Shown: piece by piece, positions 8,570-16,462 of the stretch | How the letters are laid out: each line of letters begins with the position of its first letter | Position numbering within the stretch: position 1 is the first letter of the stretch | From: Pseudomonadota bacterium | GTDB taxonomy: Bacteria; Pseudomonadota; Alphaproteobacteria; Rhizobiales; Xanthobacteraceae | Reading direction: 5' to 3' | Assembly (NCBI GenBank): GCA_023451825.1 | Contig: JAEXYA010000069.1 | Span: forward strand, 1 to 64,000 | DNA: 64,000 bases | Translations under genes and position numbers: made by a program | Notes under the pieces: model-generated | Seen by the model: the letters and a program-made list of their open reading frames with translations, nothing else | Database searches by the model: none | Told to the model about the DNA's origin: nothing

Positions 8570-9187
8570 GTGCGGCGTTTTTTGTGGCTCAATGGCAACG
8601 ACTTCAAGGTGACATCAGGCACAATTCCGCCGCCACCGCCATTCAACGTACCGCCTCCGCCACCGATTGTGGTCGGATCTTCAACTGCTCCACCTCTGTC
8701 CGAGCCTCCACTCCTTCATCAGAAACCTTTGCCTGCGCCGCAGGAACTGCCTTCGGCCGACCGTGACGCCAAGGGACGCTTTGCACCTGGAAACGGCGTC
8801 ACACGACGTGGGCATCGCCATCGGGTCACGATGGCCGTCGAGGAAATGATGGAAGGGCAGTGGGAGACACTGACGAAAACGGTTATCCAGGCGGCCCACC
8901 GCGGCGACATGACCGCAGCCAAGCTTTGTCTCGAGCGCATCATGCCGCCGCGTCGCGGATCCATCGTCAGCATTGACGACTTTCCCGAGATTAAGGGCGT
9001 CGCTGACGTCCCGGTCGCGCACGCCGCACTGGTCGCCGCTGTTGCATCCGGGCAGATCAGTGCCGAAGAGGCTGCTCCAATCAGCAGTTTGCTCGCGGCT
9101 TATGTGAATGCTGTCGATGCAGCCACTTTCGGCGAGCGGCTCGCCGAACTCGAGCGAAGGTTGGCCGGCGGCGATGGCGCGGAATAG
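8570..9187 (+). CDS. DUF5681-like protein
   Basis: The 205-residue product has a proline-rich N-terminus (two PPPPP runs near residues 20-32) followed by DAKGRFAPGNGVTRRGHR, which matches the signature of DUF5681 proteins (GRFxPGNxGxxxG). A helical segment ending TAAKLCLERIMPPRRG follows, also typical. DUF5681 genes lie in phages, plasmids and genomic islands near small terminase or DNA-binding genes; the role is unknown. The GTG start at 8570 is uncertain. The next gene begins inside its last codons. Confidence 0.7.
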   Translation: MRRFLWLNGNDFKVTSGTIPPPPPFNVPPPPPIVVGSSTAPPLSEPPLLHQKPLPAPQELPSADRDAKGRFAPGNGVTRRGHRHRVTMAVEEMMEGQWETLTKTVIQAAHRGDMTAAKLCLERIMPPRRGSIVSIDDFPEIKGVADVPVAHAALVAAVASGQISAEEAAPISSLLAAYVNAVDAATFGERLAELERRLAGGDGAE

Positions 9188-9587
9188 TCTCTGGACCCGG
9201 CTGCAGGCAATCGAGCGAAAGGCGCCACAGCCAATGGTGCCGATGGCGATCTGGCATAGCGTAGTGGCGTCAAACCCAGAGCCGGGTGGTCCACCGGTCA
9301 ACCTGGGCATTGCTAATTGCACAACGATCAACATTCCAGAGCAGGGCTATCCGGCTCTGGACGAGGTCTGGTGGCCGTACGCAACAGAGCGACCCGACCC
9401 ACTAACGAGAGAAGATGCATTGCAATTCTTCGCACTCACGAGGACGGTTCGTCAGAGCGAGCTGCGAGATATAAAAGAATCGGGCCTTTGCATTTGGCGA
9501 AACGCGCCGGGAGGGCCTGCAGTTGCCAGAAGCCGCTGCAGCGAAGAGCCGGAGTACGTTCAACCGCTCTGGCCGGCCCTATGTTGA
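9174..9587 (+). CDS. Hypothetical island protein overlapping the DUF5681-like gene
   Basis: A 137-residue protein that starts (MARNSLWTRLQAIERKA) inside the last 14 bp of the preceding gene, which points to translational coupling. A helical N-terminus is followed by a section with Pro/Gly turns (NPEPGGPPVNLG) and two cysteines. The start at 9174 was chosen over 9108 because the N-terminus looks more natural. No family is recognised. Confidence 0.5.
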   Translation: MARNSLWTRLQAIERKAPQPMVPMAIWHSVVASNPEPGGPPVNLGIANCTTINIPEQGYPALDEVWWPYATERPDPLTREDALQFFALTRTVRQSELRDIKESGLCIWRNAPGGPAVARSRCSEEPEYVQPLWPALC

Positions 9588-9671
9588 CTTACACCATAAT
9601 CGTGCTGCGCCGCTCGATGCAGAGGGTTACGGAGTAGGGCATACCGCCATCGATCACAGTGGAGGGCGGTT

Positions 9672-10076
9672 GTGGACGATTCGATTGACTGGACTGATAC
9701 GACGCCGCTCCGTTTAAAGGAGGCGGCTGAACGCGCGTTCCCGAATGGCCGTATGACGCCTAGCGGCTTACGCAAGGAGGCAACGCGAGGGCGGCTGGTT
9801 ATCGAGCGCATTGCCGGGAAAGACTATGTGAGCTTTAGCGCCATTGCAGCTATGCGGCTTCTCTGCCGCGTGAAGCGTGATCCTCGTTATCGATCGGACC
9901 AAGAGTCCTCTCCTTCGCTGGAGCTTGCGGCGCTCAGCCTGGATGCTGCGCTCGCGAGCCTAGATGGCGTGCGAAGTCCGCCAGCGCGTCGCGATGTACG
10001 GCCAAGCAAGGTCGACGGAAAGAGGCGATTGTCGAAGTCTGTATCGACTGGTAGCCGTACTCGGGAGGACATGTGA
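9672..10076 (+). CDS. Excisionase-like DNA-binding protein
   Basis: The 134-residue protein has an N-terminal winged-helix-like pattern (LRLKEAAERAFPNGRMTPSGLRKEA, then RLVIERIAGKDYVSFSAIAAM) in which a helix-turn-helix is followed by a beta hairpin, as in small excisionase/MerR-like proteins of rhizobial islands. The C-terminal half is basic and probably disordered. GGAGGGCGGT precedes the GTG start. Its stop overlaps the next gene by 4 bp. It likely controls excision or transcription of the element, but this is inferred. Confidence 0.6.
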   Translation: MDDSIDWTDTTPLRLKEAAERAFPNGRMTPSGLRKEATRGRLVIERIAGKDYVSFSAIAAMRLLCRVKRDPRYRSDQESSPSLELAALSLDAALASLDGVRSPPARRDVRPSKVDGKRRLSKSVSTGSRTREDM

Positions 10077-10423
10077 CCATCGAGCCGCGTCTGATGTCCG
10101 GCGCGGACGCCGCAGCTTATTGCGGCGTCACTCCTACGACCTTTTCCGCATGGGTCGCGTCGGGAAAGGTACCGAAGCCGTTGTCGGGCACGCGTCGGTG
10201 GGATCGCAGAGCACTCGACATCGCGCTGGACAAGCTATCGGGGATTGAGGCGCCACCGGCCGCCGGCGATCCATATGAAATTTGGAAACGCCAGCAGGTC
10301 GGAGACGAATGTCCGCTTGAGAAGTGGGTCCGTGAGGACGAGGCCAGGCAGGAGATTGCCGCCGAACGCGCGTGGGAACAGCGATATGACGCGCGCAAGT
10401 CCAAGCTAAGGCGGGGCGGTTAG
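10073..10423 (+). CDS. AlpA/MerR-like helix-turn-helix protein
   Basis: The 116-residue product begins with LMSGADAAAYCGVTPTTFSAW, then VPKPLSGTRRWDRRALD, the pattern of the small HTH_17/AlpA family (helix-turn-helix plus a wing). Such proteins act as excisionases or transcription activators in satellites and prophages. The 50-residue C-terminal tail is charged and helical. It shares 4 bp with the previous gene, so the two are one operon. It converges with the gene at 10420-10656. Confidence 0.65.
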   Translation: MTIEPRLMSGADAAAYCGVTPTTFSAWVASGKVPKPLSGTRRWDRRALDIALDKLSGIEAPPAAGDPYEIWKRQQVGDECPLEKWVREDEARQEIAAERAWEQRYDARKSKLRRGG

Positions 10424-10656
10424 GCCGCCCAACGCGTGTTGACCAAGCGATCGGCGGTGGCCGCCGACATGTTCACGCAGAACGGGATCACTCGCTTTCC
10501 GCCGACCATTTCCATGATGTCGTCGAAAGACGATACTGCCTCATTGGCTGCCACCGCCAGTTTCGCGTCGTCTTCCATCGCGCCCAAGAGCGCTTCAAAA
10601 TCTGGCTCGATTGGCGTGATGAGGGAGAGGCGATCAGACTTCGAGGACTTAGTCAT
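10420..10656 (-). CDS. Small hypothetical protein, divergent from a ribbon-helix-helix regulator
   Basis: A 78-residue protein. The start at 10656 (MTKSSKSDRLSLITPIEPDFEAL) was preferred to an upstream in-frame ATG because the longer N-terminus reads through the operator region. The middle is acidic and helical. It shares the divergent intergenic region at 10,691-10,741 with the regulator on the plus strand. A divergent pair of small genes like this suggests toxin-antitoxin or regulator-target logic, but no toxin motif is seen. Confidence 0.5.
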   Translation of the reverse strand: MTKSSKSDRLSLITPIEPDFEALLGAMEDDAKLAVAANEAVSSFDDIMEMVGGKRVIPFCVNMSAATADRLVNTRWAA

Positions 10657-10690
10657 TGCAGCGCTCCATTTAGTTGCTTTGATGAAAAAT

Positions 10691-10741
10691 ACCATATATG
10701 TGATATATGCGTTTGTCAATAACGTATATGCGTTATTTTGT
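10691..10741. promoter_or_regulatory. Divergent promoter/operator with 21-bp-spaced repeats
   Basis: TATATGCGTT occurs at 10704-10713 and again at 10725-10734, exactly 21 bp apart (two helical turns). The second copy is also half of the imperfect palindrome AACGTATATGCGTT (10721-10734). The stretch is A+T-rich and sits between two divergent small genes, one encoding a likely ribbon-helix-helix regulator, so it fits cooperative binding of two dimers. TTGTCA at 10713-10718 may serve as a -35 element. Confidence 0.55.
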
Positions 10742-10754
10742 GGGGAGTAATGAC

Positions 10755-10922
10755 ATGCCGCGACCAGAACTCTATCCGGTCAAAAAGATGATCGGCTTCA
10801 ATCAAGCCCTGGTTGACGCGATCGAAAAGTGGAGGGCGAAGCAGCGACCCATTCCGAACTTTTCCGACGCCGTTCGGGCGCTAATAGAATCGGGACTAGG
10901 TGCATCGAAAACTAAACAATGA
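10755..10922 (+). CDS. Ribbon-helix-helix-like regulator
   Basis: A 55-residue protein. The start at 10755 follows GGGGAG. The sequence KKMIGFNQALVDAIEKWRA, then PIPNFSDAVRALIESGL fits one beta strand followed by two helices, the ribbon-helix-helix (Arc/MetJ) DNA-binding fold. It lies directly after an A+T-rich operator region with repeated sites. It probably autoregulates and may regulate the divergent gene, both inferred. Confidence 0.6.
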   Translation: MPRPELYPVKKMIGFNQALVDAIEKWRAKQRPIPNFSDAVRALIESGLGASKTKQ

Positions 10923-10947
10923 TTAAACGTACAAACTACCGGTGAAT

Positions 10948-10993
10948 TTGACTTGTGCTCTTACTGATGCTATAGTCCCGGCATCAGTAAGAG
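10948..10993 (+). promoter_or_regulatory. Sigma-70-type promoter inside a perfect 13-bp inverted repeat
   Basis: TTGACT (10948-10953), a 17-bp spacer and TATAGT (10971-10976) make a near-consensus promoter for the gene at 11003. CTCTTACTGATGC (10958-10970) and GCATCAGTAAGAG (10981-10993) are perfect inverted repeats with a 10-bp gap that contains the -10 box. This is a classic arrangement for a repressor that occludes RNA polymerase. Confidence 0.75.
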
Positions 10994-11002
10994 TAATGTG
11001 TG

Positions 11003-11602
11003 ATGACATCTGGCGAACTCGCCGCGCTGCTTAGCGATCTTCTGAGCATTCCTTTGAGTACTGTTGACCTGTATGGCCGCAAACTGCGGGCTGCTGGCCT
11101 TTTGTCGGTTAAAGGACATGGGCGAGGGGCGGCGCAGATGACGCCGGATGATGCCGCGGCATGGCTTGTAGCGCTGTGCATCGATCACAAGCGCGGCGGA
11201 GACTTCGTAGCGGAAGTGCGTCAGGTACTCGATCTACCGCTGTGCAATACGCTGGCGTTGCCAGAAACTTTCGCTGAAGGTCTCGGAGCGTCGGACACCA
11301 ATTATCTCGGTGATGCCCTGGCCGCACTCATTCGAGACACCCCAGCTCCCCGGTTTGCGAAGGCGATGGCAAAACGCCAAGACGTCATCATTCTCAATTT
11401 TCATGCCGAGGGCGACTGCGTCGGCATTTCCATCCGAAACAAGAAGCTTGGATCTGATTTCAAGGCGGTGTCTTGGACGTTCCAGCACGGCAATATCGAT
11501 GACCGCCAGCGTCTCAATCTTGAGCGCGTCACGGCGCTCAACGGCATTGTGCTTTTCGAAATCGCGCGGGCGATGCAACTGATCCCGCCGCCACCGTACT
11601 GA
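11003..11602 (+). CDS. Putative DNA-binding protein of the integrated element
   Basis: The 199-residue product starts MTSGELAALLSDLLSIPLSTVDLYGRKLRAAGLLS, which fits a winged helix-turn-helix, with the wing at SVKGHGRGAAQMT. The region after residue 110 contains a beta-sheet-like piece (QDVIILNFHAEGDCVGISIR). It is driven by a strong promoter set in a long palindrome, which it may itself bind. GTG at 11000 is an alternative start. No specific family is recognised. Confidence 0.6.
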   Translation: MTSGELAALLSDLLSIPLSTVDLYGRKLRAAGLLSVKGHGRGAAQMTPDDAAAWLVALCIDHKRGGDFVAEVRQVLDLPLCNTLALPETFAEGLGASDTNYLGDALAALIRDTPAPRFAKAMAKRQDVIILNFHAEGDCVGISIRNKKLGSDFKAVSWTFQHGNIDDRQRLNLERVTALNGIVLFEIARAMQLIPPPPY

Positions 11603-11724
11603 CGAAAAAAACCCGCACGTTTCCGCACGGGTCGAATTCTGTATCTGTGTCGCTCGCAACTACACTTATGCATGATTTCGGCGTTTTGTCAAGGATTCAG
11701 CGGGTCTCAACCGAGGGACCATTA

Positions 11725-13710
11725 ATGCTGTCGCATATCGAGCTTACAATTGAAGAGCGCGCCGTCGCCGTCGTGCCGCTTCCAGTCTTCGCAGATCTTA
11801 CGCGCCGATTGCTTCGCGACGAAGTGAGCTTGCCCTACTCGCCCGCGCTATGCCTGGCGAAAGACATCAAACGCCAGTTTGGCAATGCCGGATTTGTTCA
11901 TTGGCTTCGCATGATGCGCAAGTTCGAACCGCCATGGACTAATGTCGATCGCAAGTGGCTGAAACACCGGCGTGCAGATTGGGAAGATCTCGATCCTTAC
12001 GATCTAAAAGGATGGTGCGATCATACAATCGTCGATGCGCTTGCTGTCGCCCGCGCCGCGGGTGTCGGTCATCCGTCTGCGCAAGACATTCTCGACGAAC
12101 TTGCGGCACGCAGCGGCGCGAAGCGCGCGACGATCCAGGCCGAACTCGACCGGAAAGAGGCAGCAGAGCGAGCCGAGATCGACGCTGAACTCGAGGCCGA
12201 GTTTGCCGTCTATGAACAATGGCTGGCCGCCGGCGAGCCAGCGAACGATCCTCTGGCTGACGAGCACCGCACGCGTAAGCGTCGGATCCGGCAGCATCAT
12301 ATCCAGGCCGAGTATGATGCTCTTTCGAAATGGGAGGACGAGCAGCACGCCGCCAATGCGGTCGACGACGGTGTCGCATCGGACGATCCGATCTATCTCT
12401 CGCATATCGCACGCCATGAGGAGATCGGAGACAAGTACGAAGCGAAGCTTGCAGAGTGGCAAGCGCGACACGGCGGCATGGATAACATCAAACGCATTTT
12501 CCTAGCCGACAAGAAATGGCCACCGGGTGTCCGGCTCGCTGATTTACGCAAACTGGAATTATCCGTTGAATCGTCTTCTGCCTCCGGAGTGCAGCCTATG
12601 CCCGTCCTTCCGCTCCGTGCGGTCCCGACAGAGCCGCTTCCTGATCTGATCCAGTCATCGGGCGACTTTGTGCGAGGGTTTGTACCGCCCGACTATCTGC
12701 TGGATGGCGTGCTGCAGAAGCAGTTCTGTTACTCGATCACGGCGCAAACCGGCGTAGGCAAAACGACGGTTGCCATGCTTATTGCTGGTCATGTGGCGTG
12801 TGGCCGCCGACAGGGCAACCTGGATGTCGAGAAAGGTACGGTGCTGTATTTCGCGGGCGAAAACCCGACCGACGTGCAAATGCGCTGGCTTGGTCTCACC
12901 CATGCAATGCGACTTGATCCTGAAACGACAGACGTCCATTTCGTACCGGGTGCAACTCCGCTGTCAGGCATCGCCTCGCGCATCACGACGGAGGTGACCG
13001 CGAAGGGCTTGAAATTGGCACTGGTCGTGGTCGACACGGCAGCGGCGTATTTTGAGGGTGATGACGAGAACAGCAACACGCAGGCGGTCGAGCACGCACG
13101 GCGAATGCGGTCACTCACGACGTTGCCTGGTGGGCCGACTGTGCTGATCCTTTGCCATCCGACAAAGCGAGCCGCCGCGGACGATTTGATTCCGCGAGGT
13201 GGCGGCGCCTTTTTGAACGAAGTCGATGGCAACATCGCACTCCGCAAGCAGGACACGGTGATCGGCGCCGAAGTGCAAGGCAAGTTCCGAGGCCGTGAGT
13301 TCTCTCCAATCCATTTCGAATTGAACACGGTGTATCATCCGATCCTCAAGGACGCGCGCGGCCGAGACATTCCGACTGTCGTGGCACGCGTGATTGACGA
13401 GAACGCCAAGCAACGAATGGCGGACGCTAATCAGTCCCATGAGAACCGACTACTCCAGTTGATTTTTGATCAGCCCGGCGCAAGCTTACGGACGCTCGCT
13501 ACGGCGATGGGCTGGGTCGATCCGAAGGGGCAACCGCAGGCCATGCGTGTCAGCCGCGCGTGTGAGGCGTTGGCCAAGGACAAGCTGGTGCAGAAGCATC
13601 GCAACGCCTGGCACTGCACATCGGCCGGTGAGAAAGAACTTAATCGGATGGAAGCGGCTGTAACATCGGCTGTTACAGTGAAGCCGCCATTGCCGCCGCT
13701 ACCGAGGTGA
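11725..13710 (+). CDS. RepA-like AAA family ATPase (replicative helicase of the element)
   Basis: The 661-residue protein has a long N-terminal region with charged helices (about 100-220, repeated Glu/Ala/Arg) and a C-terminal RecA-fold ATPase of the AAA_25/RepA type. Walker A is TAQTGVGKTT near residue 340, Walker B is LVVVDT near residue 432, and the sensor-like ILCHPTK comes about 45 residues later. Proteins like this are the helicase or initiator loaders of plasmids, phages and satellites. A winged-helix-like C-terminus (LLQLIFDQPGASLRTLATAMG) may bind DNA. The ATG at 11725 was preferred to GTG at 11647 because GAGGGA lies at good spacing. A cluster of repeats follows directly. Confidence 0.8.
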   Translation: MLSHIELTIEERAVAVVPLPVFADLTRRLLRDEVSLPYSPALCLAKDIKRQFGNAGFVHWLRMMRKFEPPWTNVDRKWLKHRRADWEDLDPYDLKGWCDHTIVDALAVARAAGVGHPSAQDILDELAARSGAKRATIQAELDRKEAAERAEIDAELEAEFAVYEQWLAAGEPANDPLADEHRTRKRRIRQHHIQAEYDALSKWEDEQHAANAVDDGVASDDPIYLSHIARHEEIGDKYEAKLAEWQARHGGMDNIKRIFLADKKWPPGVRLADLRKLELSVESSSASGVQPMPVLPLRAVPTEPLPDLIQSSGDFVRGFVPPDYLLDGVLQKQFCYSITAQTGVGKTTVAMLIAGHVACGRRQGNLDVEKGTVLYFAGENPTDVQMRWLGLTHAMRLDPETTDVHFVPGATPLSGIASRITTEVTAKGLKLALVVVDTAAAYFEGDDENSNTQAVEHARRMRSLTTLPGGPTVLILCHPTKRAAADDLIPRGGGAFLNEVDGNIALRKQDTVIGAEVQGKFRGREFSPIHFELNTVYHPILKDARGRDIPTVVARVIDENAKQRMADANQSHENRLLQLIFDQPGASLRTLATAMGWVDPKGQPQAMRVSRACEALAKDKLVQKHRNAWHCTSAGEKELNRMEAAVTSAVTVKPPLPPLPR

Positions 13711-13888
13711 AAACGGCCTTGGTACAGATCAGCGTTACAGCGCGTTACAATTTCCACTAAGTTGCTAATTTTCTTGTGTAACATGCGTTACAGTCACACG
13801 TTACAAACCCTGTTGCGTCGTGGGGCGTTTACGCCCCGCAGCGTCGTGTAACGTAACATCCATATCTTAGGGCTGTTACAGCGTTACA
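13659..13888. repeat. Cluster of GTTACA/TGTAAC repeats, candidate replication origin
   Basis: About eleven copies of GTTACA or its complement TGTAAC lie between 13659 and 13888 (for example 13672, 13734, 13744, 13787, 13800, 13875, 13883 forward and 13659, 13777, 13847 reverse), far above chance. A 7-bp hairpin stem, GGGGCGT/ACGCCCC (13822-13837), lies among them. The cluster begins in the last codons of the RepA-like gene and fills the gap after it, which suggests iterons of an origin. A regulator-binding array is the alternative. Confidence 0.55.
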
Positions 13889-13990
13889 GCACCTGGAAGG
13901 CGAAACAGAATAGAGTTGAGTCGACCGGTGCCCTGCAATGATCCATTGACTGATAAAACATTGTCAGAGCATTGCCACCGCAACTGCGGT

Positions 13991-14227
13991 TCAACTGCGG
14001 TGACTGCAATTATCTGTTGAATCAGTCGTCGGTGATTTCGGCGATGGCTGCCGCCTTGATGCCACGCTTCGACTTCCCTTTTTGAGCGAGCGACCTGCTT
14101 CGGCGACGATCCCGATGCGCTGGGTGTTTCGCGGGATATCGACGATGATCGAAAAGCACATGCCCTCTGGGTGATCTTCAATCTTGGTGGCGACCGGCAT
14201 GGAGCGCCGGAGCGTTTTTCGTGGCAT
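13991..14227 (-). CDS. Small hypothetical protein
   Basis: A 78-residue product with an excellent ribosome site (AGGAGG, 6 nt before the ATG), which supports translation. The N-terminal MPRKTLRRSMPVATKIEDHPEGMCFSIIVDIP reads as a small domain with beta strands; the C-terminal half is basic and Ser-rich. A larger overlapping frame in another phase (13876-14244) is less plausible. No family is recognised. Confidence 0.45.
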   Translation of the reverse strand: MPRKTLRRSMPVATKIEDHPEGMCFSIIVDIPRNTQRIGIVAEAGRSLKKGSRSVASRRQPSPKSPTTDSTDNCSHRS

Positions 14228-14283
14228 CGCTTCCTCCTGATCAATGTGGCTTTATCGCCCTTGGGAATAAGCGTTATCGCGAC

Positions 14284-14937
14284 CTAAACATCTTCACGAA
14301 ACGCACCGAGCTTTTTGGATTTCAGTTCTGCCAGTGCAATTTTCCGACATGCATCTTTGATGTCGGCAAGAGTATCGAATGCGGCTCCGCAGGCTTTGCA
14401 GCGCACCAGCAGGTCGTCGTTTTCAGGTACATCTAGGACATATCCTCCGCAGTCGCTGCAGTGGAATTCGAAGTTGAAGTGATATTGGCCCGGGGCAGTG
14501 GGCATTGGTGCGTAGTCAAGGATAGATATCGAGACCCGCGGAGGCGGCGATAGCTTCCGCACTTTCCGCGTCGGCGGCGGAAACACAAGGTGACGGTACT
14601 CAGGATATCGATCGGCAAGGTCGGTTAGTGAGCCGTTGCCGTTCTCGACGATTTTCCGATAATCGACGAGGAACGGCAAAAAAGTCCCGCCGTCGGCGGG
14701 TATCTGGCCGATTTGCGATGCCATGGTGGTTTCCGGCACCTCGTCTTCGTCAATTCCCAGATCCCGCCACGTTCTCAGCACCGGCACCCAGCATGCGTGC
14801 CTCTGTGGAAGCGCTTCATCTGGGGGCGCCGCGCCGGCACGGAATTCACGGTGGCGTCGGAGCCACCGCAACGGCGTGCGTAATTGCATCGTGACGGACA
14901 TCTCCCAGCCCGCAATTAAGCTGTCGCCGTCCGACAT
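14284..14937 (-). CDS. Zinc-ribbon-containing hypothetical protein
   Basis: The 217-residue protein has a C-terminal two-Cys-pair zinc ribbon: CSDCGGYVLDVPENDDLLVRC, then KACGAAF (about residues 158-186). The N-terminal 150 residues have no recognised domain; a conserved-looking piece is ADGGTFLPFLVDYRK. A plausible ribosome site (GCAGGT) precedes the ATG. It could bind nucleic acid or a partner protein. The function is unknown. Confidence 0.6.
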   Translation of the reverse strand: MSDGDSLIAGWEMSVTMQLRTPLRWLRRHREFRAGAAPPDEALPQRHACWVPVLRTWRDLGIDEDEVPETTMASQIGQIPADGGTFLPFLVDYRKIVENGNGSLTDLADRYPEYRHLVFPPPTRKVRKLSPPPRVSISILDYAPMPTAPGQYHFNFEFHCSDCGGYVLDVPENDDLLVRCKACGAAFDTLADIKDACRKIALAELKSKKLGAFREDV

Positions 14938-14972
14938 CTTTTACCTGCGATAACATGCCTTCTCGGCGCTGA

Positions 14973-15293
14973 TTATTGGGGGACTTTTCCGTCCGGCAGC
15001 GGGCGCACACCAGCCGAAGTACACAGGAATACATAGCTCGCATCGCGCTCGGCTGCGCGCGCTGAGACCTCGACGACGAGTGGCGGCCCGTAAGGGTGGT
15101 CCTTCCAGCCAACGGCTTCCTTCGCAGTCAACTCCCGGTGTTTTGATTCCGTGATTGTCATGCCGGGCGCGGCCGGCAGCCGTGCTGCGGCCTCAATGAT
15201 ACATTTGGCAGGATCGGCGCCCGCGGCTTTCGCAGCAGTCGAAGCGTTTGCGGCGATGAGCAGAGCTGCGGCCGCGATGGCGATAGCTTTCAT
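14973..15293 (-). CDS. Small secreted hypothetical protein
   Basis: The 106-residue product starts with signal peptide MKAIAIAAAALLIAANASTA and was given the ATG at 15293, which follows AGGAGA. The mature part has two cysteines and a beta-rich end (PPLVVEVSARAAERDASYVFLC). Probably periplasmic; no family is recognised. Confidence 0.55.
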   Translation of the reverse strand: MKAIAIAAAALLIAANASTAAKAAGADPAKCIIEAAARLPAAPGMTITESKHRELTAKEAVGWKDHPYGPPLVVEVSARAAERDASYVFLCTSAGVRPLPDGKVPQ

Positions 15294-15449
15294 TCCGGTT
15301 CTCCTATGGTTCGAAGACTGCATCAACCAGGAGAGGAATGCAAATTGTCGTGCTATCAAAGCGAGTTAGCATAAACGGTGTAAGTCAACATAACGATCAG
15401 CGTTCGCCTCGCGTCGATTGCAGACGAGAAGAGTGATTATCGCCACCGA

Positions 15450-16037
15450 TCAGGTTGGCGGGGGCGGGAACGGATTGTGCGCCGGAGGGGGTTGCTGTTG
15501 ACCTGGTACAATATGCAACGGCTTCCGCCCCTGCAGCACTTCTATGAGAGAGGACCGGAAAACTTGAATCTCGTTCTGCTCTGTTTGCCAGCCGAATGGC
15601 ACATATGCCAATCGATCCAACTCATGTCGGTCCAGGGGGACGTCAGACGCCATCGCCACAGCATGCAAAAGGTCAAAGAACAGGTCGTTTCGCCGCTGCA
15701 GAAAATTATCGAGCGCGTTGCCGGGGGCCGGGACTGTTTCGGACAGGTTTCCGATGTAATTTTTGTACGCTGTCAGGACAGCGGCGTGATTGAAGAATTC
15801 GAGCTGAATCTGGTTTAGTGCGCCTACGTGATCAGGATTCATCACGGTTTTTCTTGTACGCATTAGAGCGGAAAGGATTAGCCGCTTGCGGGCGGATGCC
15901 TCTCGTTCGAGATCCTTCTTTCGAGTGATTTCGACGGCTTTCAGCGGACCATAAATAATAGCAATGATCGTGGCGATCAAAATGAGGGCATTGATTAGGT
16001 CTGGTAATTTATATGTCCAAAAAGAATCGGTGGTCAT
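15450..16037 (-). CDS. Single-pass membrane protein, DUF6680-like
   Basis: The 195-residue protein has one N-terminal membrane helix (about 14-32, LINALILIATIIAIIYGPL), then a cytoplasmic basic helix (KAVEITRKKDLEREASARK) and a helical domain with HVGALNQIQLEFF. This resembles DUF6680 proteins, though recognition is from memory and tentative. A Pro-rich tail (QQQPPPAHNPFPPPPT) ends the protein. Its ATG is close to the end of the gene at 16044, so the two may be cotranscribed. Confidence 0.6.
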   Translation of the reverse strand: MTTDSFWTYKLPDLINALILIATIIAIIYGPLKAVEITRKKDLEREASARKRLILSALMRTRKTVMNPDHVGALNQIQLEFFNHAAVLTAYKNYIGNLSETVPAPGNALDNFLQRRNDLFFDLLHAVAMASDVPLDRHELDRLAYVPFGWQTEQNEIQVFRSSLIEVLQGRKPLHIVPGQQQPPPAHNPFPPPPT

Positions 16038-16043
16038 TGCCCC

Positions 16044-16376
16044 TCACAAATCTCGCAGCTTCTCGAATTTCGCGTTCACGGGACCAAGTGGCGTAAGGAT
16101 GCTTACCACCTGGCCATTGGTGAAATCGGCAGGCAGATCGAACTCGAGGGGAATCCGCTGACTGTTCGGAGACAATGGCGTGCCTGTAATCAGGCTGGCG
16201 TTCGGAGGAATGATGTAGACGATCGAGCAGTGGAAGCCGGCGTCGGTCTGCTTCAGTTCGCCGTCATATTTAAGCCCGCCTGCATCCACGCCGACCATCG
16301 TCGCGCCGCGGATCACCCATAAAATGATCGCGGTGCCAGCTCTGGCCGTGACGTAAGTAACATAAAATCCGTCCAT
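16044..16376 (-). CDS. Hypothetical protein with beta-rich GrlR-like start
   Basis: A 110-residue protein. Its ATG follows GGGGGAAA. The sequence MDGFYVTYVTARAGTAIILWVIR, then GATMVGVDAGGLKYDGEL resembles the first strands of the GrlR-type fold also seen at 44512-44871, but the rest does not clearly match. It ends GPVNAKFEKLRDL. It lies just upstream of the membrane protein gene on the same strand. The similarity is weak, so the function is left open. Confidence 0.5.
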   Translation of the reverse strand: MDGFYVTYVTARAGTAIILWVIRGATMVGVDAGGLKYDGELKQTDAGFHCSIVYIIPPNASLITGTPLSPNSQRIPLEFDLPADFTNGQVVSILTPLGPVNAKFEKLRDL

Positions 16377-16462
16377 GCTTTCCCCCGCTGGATGTATGGC
16401 AGCATTCCGCAACCCGTGTCATTTAGCAACCTCGTCGGCCGCGAGAAGCCCGCTTATCGCGA

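Noticed and set aside
11603..11640. Terminator before the RepA-like gene
   Set aside because: ACCCG/CGGGT arms enclose a 12-nt loop and the T-run lies on the minus-strand side only; too weak to call.
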